From: Planctomycetota bacterium
Lineage (GTDB): Bacteria > Planctomycetota > Planctomycetia > Gemmatales > Gemmataceae
Assembly (NCBI GenBank): GCA_016200155.1
Contig: JACQFG010000006.1
Location: 1 to 6,729 of the forward strand
Length of the DNA stretch: 6,729 nucleotides
Reading direction: 5' to 3'
The notes under the pieces were generated by a model. That model was not told where the DNA came from. It searched no databases and saw only the letters and a list, made by a program, of their open reading frames with translations. Shown here piece by piece: positions 1 through 4,936 of this stretch. Position numbers and translations under genes: made by a program. Position 1 is the stretch's first letter, and every line of letters starts with the position of its first letter.

Positions 1-24
1 CGAATCGAGGCCGCGCACGACGGC

Positions 25-42
25 CGCAGGCTAAAGCCTGCG
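25..42. repeat. REP-like palindrome
   Basis: cgcaggct-aa-agcctgcg: two perfect 8-base arms around AA. The 8+2+8 layout is the same as that of the palindromes at 2285-2302 and 2312-2329, though the arm sequence differs. From memory, elements reading GCAGGCTTTAGCCTGC are frequent between genes in planctomycetes; a genome-wide count would confirm this. Confidence 0.65.
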
Positions 43-107
43 ACTACAAGGCGTTGTGGCAAATTTTGGACGCAACGCAGCGCTGTAGTATTAGTTCATG
101 GGTTTCA

Positions 108-150
108 TGCGTTTCATTGGGGAAGGGGGGGGTGAAATGAATGAAACGCA
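108..150. repeat. 11-base inverted repeat with a G-rich loop
   Basis: tgcgtttcatt (108-118) is exactly complementary to aatgaaacgca (140-150). The 21-base loop holds GGGG-AA and a run of eight G (125-132). It could be an operator, a terminator of an upstream gene or a repeat element. No T run follows, so a classical terminator is unlikely. Confidence 0.55.
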
Positions 151-183
151 CGCTCAACAACGGACCAAGCACTGCGGGGATTT

Positions 184-203
184 CAAGGGGCAGCAGCCCC
201 TTG
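184..203 (+). other. Stable leader hairpin before the E1 gene
   Basis: caaggggc (184-191), loop agca, gccccttg (196-203): a perfect 8-bp GC-rich stem with a tetraloop, 82 bases before the E1 start. It may be a 5'-UTR structure or a remnant repeat. No U-tract follows. Confidence 0.5.
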
Positions 204-245
204 CGTGGCAGGGTGTGTGTATTGGCTGCAGGCGCAACGCAAGTC

Positions 246-278
246 AATTCTTGGCGTCTTTGCAGCCTTTGCGTGAGG
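246..278. repeat. Repeat-like block abutting the E1 ribosome-binding site
   Basis: The stretch with ttcttggcgtctttgcagcc followed by tttgcgtgagg has internal near-repeats of TTGC/TTGG units. It resembles a widespread intergenic repeat often read as CTTGGCGTCTTTGCG. Recognition is from memory, with no second copy in this window, so confidence is low. Its end merges with the GAGGT ribosome site of E1. Confidence 0.35.
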
Positions 279-279
279 T
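275..279 (+). promoter_or_regulatory. Ribosome-binding site of the E1 gene
   Basis: GAGGT six bases before the ATG at 286. It decides the start; no other in-frame start has comparable support. Confidence 0.7.
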
Positions 280-285
280 AACCGG

Positions 286-2277
286 ATGAACGAACTCGAC
301 CTCTATCGCACGATGCTGGTGATTCGCCGCAGCGAGGAGCAGCTCGTCAAGTCGCATCAGCGCGGACTGATCCACGGCGCGTGTCACACCTACATCGGCC
401 AGGAAGCGATCGCGACCGGCGTGTGCGCCCATTTGTCGAAAGACGACGTCGTCTTCAGTACGCATCGCGGTCATGGGCATGCGCTCGCCAAGGGGGTGAC
501 GCCGGAAGCCCTGATGGCGGAGTTGTATGGCCGGGCGGCAGGCGTCTCGCGCGGCCGCGGCGGGTCGATGCACCTGTTCGCCCCGGAAGTCGGGATGATG
601 GGGACCAGCGGCATCGTCGGGCCGTGCATCTTGCAGGCGGCCGGCGCGGGCTACAGCTTTGCGCTGCTCAAGAATCAGCGCGTCGCGGTGGCGTTCTTCG
701 GCGACGGCGCGGTCAACAACGGCGCCTTTCACGAGGGACTCAATCTCGCCGGCATCTGGAAGCTGCCGGTGCTGTTCGTCTGCGAAAACAATCAATTTGC
801 GACCGAGGTGCCGTTCCACGCCGTCGCCGGCAATCCGAGCGTTGCGGCGCGCGGCGCGATCTACGGCATGCCCGGCATCGAACTCGATGGCAACGACGTT
901 CTCGCAATCCGTCAGGCCGCTGACGACGCGGTGCGGCGTGCCCGCGCCGGCGACGGGCCGACGTTGCTCGAGTGCAAGACCTATCGCACTCGGCCACATG
1001 CCGAGGGGATGGGTGATTACACCTACCGCACGCGCGACGATGTCGAGTCGTGGAAGAACCGTTGCCCGATCCAGCGGCTGCGCGCGTGGCTGGTCGAAAA
1101 GCGTGTTGCCACCGAGGCCGAGCTGGACAAGGTCGACGCGGACATTACCGCCGGCGCATCGGCAGCGAATCAGCGGGCCGAGCAAGCGGCCTGGCCCGAC
1201 CCGGCAACCGCGGCGAATCATGTGTATGCTCCTCGTTTAGCGCCGGACGGTCGTTTGCAAAAGAGTGACCCACCTGCAAGCAACCTGCGGGCGCTAAACG
1301 AAGAGAATCGCCAGATCACTTACATGCAGGCCACCCTCGAAGCGCTCACCTACGAGATGGCCCACAATCCCGGCATCTTCGTCCTCGGCGAAGGCATCGG
1401 CCAGCGCGGCGGCAACTTCAAGACCACGGCTGGGCTCTACGATATTCACGGCCCGCAACGTTTGCGCGATACGCCCATCTGCGAACGCGGCTTCGTCGGC
1501 CTCGGCTGCGGGGCGGCCATGACCGGCTCGCGCCCCGTCATCGATTTCATGTTCGCCGACTTCGTTCTCGATTCCGTCGGCGAAATCGTCAATCAGATCG
1601 CCAAGATGCAATACATGTCGAGCTGCCGACTCAGGATGCCCATCCTCCTGCGCGGCTGCGTCGGCATCGGGCACTCCGCGGCGACGCATCACTCCGGCAA
1701 CTACTACCCGATGTACGCCCACTTCCCCGGCCTGCGCGTCGTCGTCCCCGCCACGCCGTATGATGCCAAGGGATTGCTGCACCATGCCCTGCGCTGCAAC
1801 GATCCGGTACTGTTCCTTGAACACCGCGAATGCCTGACGATCAAGGGCAACGTGCCGGCGGAACCCTACGAGATCCCGTTCGGCCAGGCGGCGATCGTGC
1901 GCGAAGGCAAGGATGTGACGGTTGTCGCCCTGTGTTACATGGTCCATCAGACGCTCAAGGCGTGCCAGCAACTCCCGGACGTTTCGGTCGAGCTGATTGA
2001 CCCGCGCACGGTAGCCCCGCTCGACGTAGAGACAATCACGAAGTCGGTGGCGAAGACCGGCCGACTGCTGATCGTCGATGAAGCGTTCTCCACGTACGGC
2101 ATCGGCGCGGAAATCGCCGCCCGCCTCGCGGATCAAGGGTTTGACAATCTCGATGCGCCGATCAAGCGACTCAATGGCGCTCATACGCCGACGCCGTACA
2201 GCCCGACGCTGGAAGCCGCGGTCGTACCGACGGTGGAGCAGATCGCGGCGGCGATTCGCGATTTGCTGGGCGAATGA
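286..2277 (+). CDS. Fused alpha/beta E1 component of a 2-oxo acid dehydrogenase complex (acetoin/pyruvate dehydrogenase type)
   Basis: Thiamine-diphosphate-dependent E1: decarboxylates a 2-oxo acid, or cleaves acetoin, and reductively acylates the E2 lipoyl group. The 663 residues equal an alpha plus a beta subunit, normally separate proteins. The alpha half (about 1-315) has the STHRGHGH segment and the ThDP/Mg motif GDG (139-141) ending in ENN (167-169). The beta half (about 341-663) starts with RQITYMQAT, has the probable ThDP-activating glutamate E400 in DTPICERGF, an HHSG segment, PGLRVVVP and a transketolase C-terminal domain with IDPRTVAPLD. The ATG at 286 is chosen because GAGGT (275-279) lies 6 bases upstream and MNELDLYRTM matches family N-termini. 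The linker (about 316-340) is encoded by repeat DNA also found before the SDR gene. Alpha resembles acetoin dehydrogenase AcoA, but pyruvate or branched-chain substrates are possible. Family is certain; substrate is not. Confidence 0.95.
   Translation: MNELDLYRTMLVIRRSEEQLVKSHQRGLIHGACHTYIGQEAIATGVCAHLSKDDVVFSTHRGHGHALAKGVTPEALMAELYGRAAGVSRGRGGSMHLFAPEVGMMGTSGIVGPCILQAAGAGYSFALLKNQRVAVAFFGDGAVNNGAFHEGLNLAGIWKLPVLFVCENNQFATEVPFHAVAGNPSVAARGAIYGMPGIELDGNDVLAIRQAADDAVRRARAGDGPTLLECKTYRTRPHAEGMGDYTYRTRDDVESWKNRCPIQRLRAWLVEKRVATEAELDKVDADITAGASAANQRAEQAAWPDPATAANHVYAPRLAPDGRLQKSDPPASNLRALNEENRQITYMQATLEALTYEMAHNPGIFVLGEGIGQRGGNFKTTAGLYDIHGPQRLRDTPICERGFVGLGCGAAMTGSRPVIDFMFADFVLDSVGEIVNQIAKMQYMSSCRLRMPILLRGCVGIGHSAATHHSGNYYPMYAHFPGLRVVVPATPYDAKGLLHHALRCNDPVLFLEHRECLTIKGNVPAEPYEIPFGQAAIVREGKDVTVVALCYMVHQTLKACQQLPDVSVELIDPRTVAPLDVETITKSVAKTGRLLIVDEAFSTYGIGAEIAARLADQGFDNLDAPIKRLNGAHTPTPYSPTLEAAVVPTVEQIAAAIRDLLGE
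1233..1301. repeat. Inverted repeat inside the E1 alpha/beta linker
   Basis: tcgtttagcgcc (1233-1244) is the exact complement of ggcgctaaacga (1290-1301), separated by 45 bases. The right arm is part of a 21-base segment (1285-1305) that recurs identically at 3512-3532 before the SDR gene. The element is read in frame as the alpha/beta linker (about residues 316-340), where conserved E1 sequence stops and resumes. Confidence 0.8.
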
Positions 2278-2281
2278 CATT

Positions 2282-2332
2282 TAGCCCGCCATTAATGGCG
2301 GGTCCGACACGCCCGCCATAAATGGCGGGCTA
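2282..2332. repeat. Double palindrome forming a long inverted repeat between E1 and E2
   Basis: Two 21-base arms (2282-2302 and 2312-2332) are complementary at 20 of 21 positions around a 9-base loop. Each arm also contains its own palindrome: cccgccattaatggcggg (2285-2302) and cccgccataaatggcggg (2312-2329). The transcript could fold as one long hairpin or two short ones. The element fills most of the E1-E2 gap and ends four bases before the GGGA preceding the E2 start. It is REP-like in form. Possible effects are transcript stabilisation, attenuation or setting the E1:E2 ratio; these are inferences. Confidence 0.85.
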
Positions 2333-2335
2333 TAT

Positions 2336-2339
2336 GGGA
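2336..2339 (+). promoter_or_regulatory. Weak ribosome-binding site of the E2 gene
   Basis: GGGA five bases before ATG 2345. It is weak and directly follows the long inverted repeat, so mRNA folding could control access to it. Confidence 0.4.
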
Positions 2340-2344
2340 AATCC

Positions 2345-3499
2345 ATGGCGATCCCGATCACAATCCCGCGGCTCGGCTGGTCGATGGAAGAGGGCATCTT
2401 CCTCGGCTGGCTCAAGAAGGACGGCGACCCCGTGCGCGCCGGCGAGTCGATCTTCCGCCTCGAAAGCGAGAAGGCCGCCGAGGATATCGAGTGTCACGAC
2501 GCCGGCATTTTGCGCATCGCGCCGAAGGGCCCAAAAGACGGCGACACGTTGCCTGTCGGCTGCGTAATCGGCTACATCGCCTCGGTCGGCGAGGAATTGC
2601 AGATTGCCGATTTCAGATTGCCGATTGCAGACAAGTCCGTCGCCCCTAGTGGCGTGGTGCCGGCGGCTCGCCTGCACGTAGCAACAGGCGAGCCGCCTGT
2701 TGCCACGACCATTGCCTCGCCGCGGGCACGGCGCGTCGCCACGGAGCTTGGCATCGACTGGACGAAACTGCACGGCACCGGCCGCGGCGGCCGAATCCGC
2801 GAGCGCGATGTGCGCGCCGCCGTCTCCTTGTCTCCCGGTCTCCTGGTCTCCTTGTCGCCCATGCGGAAGGCCGGCGTCGCCCGGCTCATCGAGAGCGCGC
2901 GCTCGACCGTGCCGGTGACGCTCACGACGACCGCCGACGTCACCGAGCTTGCCAATTTTCGCAAGCAGGCCAAGGTTGGTGTGACTGATGTCTTCGTCAA
3001 GGCGGTGGCGCTCGCGCTGCAACAACATCCGCTGCTGGCGGCACGCTTTGCCGACGATCATCTGGTGCTGCCCGAGGCGATCAACATCGGCATCGCGATC
3101 GATACCGATGCAGGCCTGATCGTTCCCGTCGTGCATAACGCGGCGACGTTGAGCGTCGAGCAAATCGCAATCAAGTCGCGCGACCTGATCGAACGCGCCC
3201 GCACCGGCAAGCTGACGAGCAAGGACCTGCAGGGCGGCGTCTTCACCATCACGAACCTCGGCATGTTCGGCATCGACGCTTTCACGCCGATCATCAACTA
3301 TCCGGAAGCCGCCATCCTCGGCATCGGCCGGATTCGGCGCGTGCCGGTGTTCGTCGGCGACCAGGTTGCGGCGCGCGATGAGGTGACGTTGAGTTTGACG
3401 TTCGATCATCGCGTCGTCGATGGAGCGCCGGCGGCGCGGTTTTTGCGCTCGCTGGTGGCCGCGATCGAAAGGCCGACCGGCGGGCTGGGCGACCAATAA
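2345..3499 (+). CDS. E2 dihydrolipoamide acyltransferase of the 2-oxo acid dehydrogenase complex
   Basis: Core acyltransferase that moves the acyl group from lipoyl-lysine to CoA and scaffolds E1 and E3. Domain order over 384 residues: one lipoyl domain (1 to about 84) with lipoyl lysine K43 in LESEKAAEDIE; linker (85-122); peripheral subunit-binding domain (about 123-159, SPRARRVATELGID and GTGRGGRIRERDV); second linker (160-172); catalytic domain (about 173-384) with TITNLGMFGIDAFTPIIN and the active-site HRVVDG (H355, D359). It follows E1 by 67 bases, so co-transcription is likely. The start is the ATG at 2345, with a weak GGGA (2336-2339) just after a large inverted repeat. Both linkers are encoded by repeat-like DNA: a 14-base-period direct repeat and a GC-rich hairpin in the first, an 8-base tandem repeat in the second. 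Neither breaks the frame. Acyl specificity cannot be told from sequence. Confidence 0.95.
   Translation: MAIPITIPRLGWSMEEGIFLGWLKKDGDPVRAGESIFRLESEKAAEDIECHDAGILRIAPKGPKDGDTLPVGCVIGYIASVGEELQIADFRLPIADKSVAPSGVVPAARLHVATGEPPVATTIASPRARRVATELGIDWTKLHGTGRGGRIRERDVRAAVSLSPGLLVSLSPMRKAGVARLIESARSTVPVTLTTTADVTELANFRKQAKVGVTDVFVKAVALALQQHPLLAARFADDHLVLPEAINIGIAIDTDAGLIVPVVHNAATLSVEQIAIKSRDLIERARTGKLTSKDLQGGVFTITNLGMFGIDAFTPIINYPEAAILGIGRIRRVPVFVGDQVAARDEVTLSLTFDHRVVDGAPAARFLRSLVAAIERPTGGLGDQ
2597..2631. repeat. 14-base-period direct repeat inside the E2 first linker
   Basis: cagattgccgatt occurs at 2600-2612 and 2614-2626, followed by another gcaga. It is translated as LQIADFRLPIADK (residues 85-97), just after the lipoyl domain. 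The look matches the intergenic repeats built from GATTGCAGATTTCAGATTGC-like units seen in many environmental genomes (from memory). Confidence 0.7.
2662..2697. repeat. GC-rich inverted repeat inside the E2 first linker
   Basis: ggcggctcgcctg (2662-2674) and caggcgagccgcc (2685-2697) are perfectly complementary 13-base arms with a 10-base loop. Translated in frame as about residues 106-118 (AARLHVATGEPPV), just before the subunit-binding domain. Its structure is that of a mobile or REP-like hairpin rather than typical Ala/Pro linker coding. Confidence 0.8.
2822..2856. repeat. 8-base tandem repeat inside the E2 second linker
   Basis: Four contiguous 8-base units: GTCTCCTT (2822-2829), GTCTCCCG (2830-2837), GTCTCCTG (2838-2845), GTCTCCTT (2846-2853), then a partial GTC. 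Because 8 is not a multiple of 3, the protein repeats every 24 bases: VSLSPGLL then VSLS (residues 160-171). It sits exactly between the subunit-binding and catalytic domains. The minus strand reads as GGAGACAAGG-type units, a known kind of intergenic simple repeat. Confidence 0.8.
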
Positions 3500-3511
3500 A
3501 CCGGCGCTGCA

Positions 3512-3535
3512 CTGCGGGCGCTAAACGAAGAGGGG
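3512..3535 (+). promoter_or_regulatory. Repeat copy carrying the SDR ribosome-binding site
   Basis: Positions 3512-3532 are identical over 21 bases to 1285-1305 in the E1 linker (core gggcgctaaacgaagag). The end of the repeat runs into GAGGGG (3530-3535), a good Shine-Dalgarno sequence about 6 bases before ATG 3542. The repeat therefore supplies part of the translation signal here. Confidence 0.65.
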
Positions 3536-3541
3536 ATTCTC

Positions 3542-4324
3542 ATGCACTGCGATCTCAAGGGCAAAGTCAGTCTCGTCACCGGGGCGGCGCGCGGCATCGG
3601 GCAGGCGATCGCCAATCGTTTCGCGGCCAATGGCAGCCAGGTCGTCTTCACCGATGTCGATGGTCACGGCGCCATGCTCGCCTCGGCCCAGGTTGCGGGC
3701 GGCATTTCGCTGGAGATGGACGTCACCAAGCCCGAGCAGGTGCAAGCCGTTATTCAGCAGATCGTCAAGCAGTTCGGCCGGCTCGACGTCGTTGTCAACA
3801 ACGCCGGCGTCAATACACTGCAGGGCCGAGTGACGATCGATCAGTTCCCGCGTTCGGAGTGGGATCGCGTTCTTTCTGTTGACATCACGGGGCTGTACGA
3901 GGTGAGCCGGCTCGCCGCCCAGGTGATGCGCACGCAGAAGTCGGGACGCATCATCAACATCGCGTCGATCGTCGGTCTGGTGCCGTTGCGCTTGCAGTGC
4001 GCCTTCGTGGCGGCCAAGGCGGGAGTCGTCAACTTGACGAAGGCGATGGCGCTCGAGTTGGGGCCGATGGGCATCCTGGTCAACGGCATCGCGCCGGGTT
4101 CGACGCTGACGGAGGGGACGCGCAAGTTGTTCTATGACGACGGCGGGATCATGCACGCCAACGCCCAGCGCATGCTCGATCACGTGCCGCTGGGCCGGCC
4201 GGGGACGGTGGACGAGATTGCGGTTGCGGCACTGTTCCTGGCCGACCCGGAGAACAGCTACATGAACGGGCACATCTTGACGGTCGACGGCGGTTGGACG
4301 GCGGGCTACACGCGCGACTTCTGA
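3542..4324 (+). CDS. SDR family NAD(P)-dependent oxidoreductase-like protein with altered catalytic residues
   Basis: Classical short-chain dehydrogenase/reductase of 260 residues, the usual length. The Rossmann fold carries TGAARGIG (13-20), the acidic D38 ending strand beta2 (which suggests NAD(H) over NADP(H)), NNAG (86-89), S142 and K159, then the C-terminal GHILTVDGGW. The YxxxK motif reads FVAAK: the catalytic tyrosine position is F155 (codon ttc, 4004-4006). The helix-alpha4 asparagine position appears to be D114. It lies 42 bases after E2 on the same strand, so probably one operon. Its ATG is preceded by GAGGGG (3530-3535), which overlaps a repeat copy. By context it might interconvert a hydroxy/keto compound linked to the complex; acetoin/butanediol reductases are also SDRs. 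With the tyrosine missing it may instead be a non-catalytic or redesigned homologue. Family is clear; activity is open. Confidence 0.9.
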   Translation: MHCDLKGKVSLVTGAARGIGQAIANRFAANGSQVVFTDVDGHGAMLASAQVAGGISLEMDVTKPEQVQAVIQQIVKQFGRLDVVVNNAGVNTLQGRVTIDQFPRSEWDRVLSVDITGLYEVSRLAAQVMRTQKSGRIINIASIVGLVPLRLQCAFVAAKAGVVNLTKAMALELGPMGILVNGIAPGSTLTEGTRKLFYDDGGIMHANAQRMLDHVPLGRPGTVDEIAVAALFLADPENSYMNGHILTVDGGWTAGYTRDF

Positions 4325-4329
4325 CTTTT

Positions 4330-4388
4330 CACAAAATCATGTTGCACAAAATCATGAATGCAATGATTTTGTGAGGCATGATTTTGTG
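4330..4388. repeat. Nested inverted repeat between convergent genes, possible terminator
   Basis: The 12-mer cacaaaatcatg occurs at 4330-4341 and 4345-4356. Its complement occurs at 4377-4388, and 11 bases of it at 4363-4373. Outer and inner pairs nest with only 3x3 bases between them and a 7-base loop, giving a stem of about 23 pairs. It begins 5 bases after the SDR stop and ends at the stop of the HEAT gene. On the plus strand TTTTT follows (4393-4397), so it could end the SDR transcript; the stem is AT-rich, which makes it an atypical terminator. Confidence 0.75.
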
Positions 4389-4820
4389 TCACTTTTTGAT
4401 CCCGCGCCGAGCATCGTCGGCAGTCTTGCCAAGTTCGAGCATGAGAAAATATTGCCGAATCAACTCCTGATGCCGCGGCGACATGCTGGCCGTCAGCTCG
4501 CGGCGATGAACGCTGTTCTCCCGGGGCGCCATCCGGCCCCACGACAGCACGGACGGCGGGGGTTCGATCTGCGCAATGATCTGCATTGCCCGCACGCGGA
4601 TTTCGACGTCCGGGGCTTCCGCGGCCTTGCGCAGTTGCGGCAGCGCGGGCTTGCCAATCTCGACCAGGGCTTTGTGTGCGTCGCGCCGGACCTCGAACCT
4701 GGAATCGCCCAGCTTCGTGATCAGTTCCGCGATCTGCTTCTCTGCCGGCGCCTTCGCCTGAGCAAGCGATGGCCCGGACAGGGCCAGCACGGTCAAAATC
4801 GCGACGAATGAGCGCACCAT
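4389..4820 (-). CDS. Small exported HEAT-repeat protein
   Basis: A 143-residue protein. A signal peptide spans residues 1-22, with hydrophobic core FVAILTVLAL and a likely signal peptidase I site after AQA (20-22), so it should be exported. Residues about 28-85 form a HEAT-type helical pair: IAELITKLGDSRFEVRRDAH, then ALVEIGKPALPQLRKA, then a second partial unit around APDVEIRVRAMQII. This matches the short secreted HEAT proteins common in planctomycetes. The C-terminal third (about 86-143) is not a clear repeat; it contains SPRHQELIRQYFLML and a basic end, RRGIKK. On the minus strand AGGA lies about 7 bases before the ATG, supporting the start. The gene is convergent with the SDR gene and divergent from the propeller gene. 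A scaffold or protein-binding role in the periplasm is likely; no partner can be named. Confidence 0.8.
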   Translation of the reverse strand: MVRSFVAILTVLALSGPSLAQAKAPAEKQIAELITKLGDSRFEVRRDAHKALVEIGKPALPQLRKAAEAPDVEIRVRAMQIIAQIEPPPSVLSWGRMAPRENSVHRRELTASMSPRHQELIRQYFLMLELGKTADDARRGIKK

Positions 4821-4936
4821 GGCAGTTTCCTTTCTTCCGCATCGTATATTGACTGGAGTCTATCTATAGGACGACTGACGTTGTGAAAACGATCACTCCT
4901 CAGGGACGATGGTCTCTTTTTTTTCAGGCGAACTCC
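4821..4936. promoter_or_regulatory. Divergent intergenic region between the HEAT and propeller genes
   Basis: AT-richer than its surroundings; it must hold both start regions unless one gene is read from afar. On the minus strand TATAGA (complement of 4863-4868), with a TTTTCA-like box about 17 bases upstream, is a possible sigma-70 promoter for the HEAT gene. On the plus strand TTGACT (4849-4854) has no good -10 partner. A run of eight T (4917-4924) precedes the weak AGG of the propeller gene. Box assignments are tentative. Confidence 0.3.

Larger units (their letters stand above)
1..285. other. Gene-free leader upstream of the E1 gene, rich in short repeats
   Basis: No convincing coding region. 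One plus-strand frame is open from the window edge to a stop at 133-135, but nothing in it resembles a protein, so I cannot place the end of an upstream gene. The stretch holds four structures listed separately: a palindrome (25-42), an 11-base inverted repeat with a G-rich loop (108-150), an 8-bp stem with a tetraloop (184-203) and a repeat-like block (246-278). The 9-mer cgcaacgca occurs twice (71-79, 233-241). I see no good sigma-70 promoter; the nearest pair, TTGGAC (66-71) and TAGTAT (86-91), has only a 14-base spacer. Confidence 0.6.

Noticed and set aside
66..91. Sigma-70 promoter TTGGAC / TAGTAT for the E1 operon
   Set aside because: The spacer is only 14 bases and both boxes are imperfect, so I do not call it.
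244..1221. Long minus-strand open frame opposite E1 alpha
   Set aside because: No recognisable family, His/Arg/Ala-rich, covering conserved ThDP motifs on the other strand.
1324..1326. Internal start giving a separate E1 beta subunit
   Set aside because: The GAAGAG at 1300-1305 is 18 bases away, too far for good initiation, and the frame is continuous from 286. Still conceivable but unsupported.
1294..2280. Long minus-strand open frame opposite E1 beta
   Set aside because: Arg/Ala/Asp-rich with no recognisable domain, and the plus strand is unmistakable E1 beta.
2597..2856. CRISPR array or mobile element inside E2
   Set aside because: The repeats are of different families, have no regular spacers, and no transposase or cas gene is present.
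2330..3496. Long minus-strand open frame opposite E2
   Set aside because: Shadow of the E2 gene; no domain, and composition is typical of antisense GC-rich DNA.
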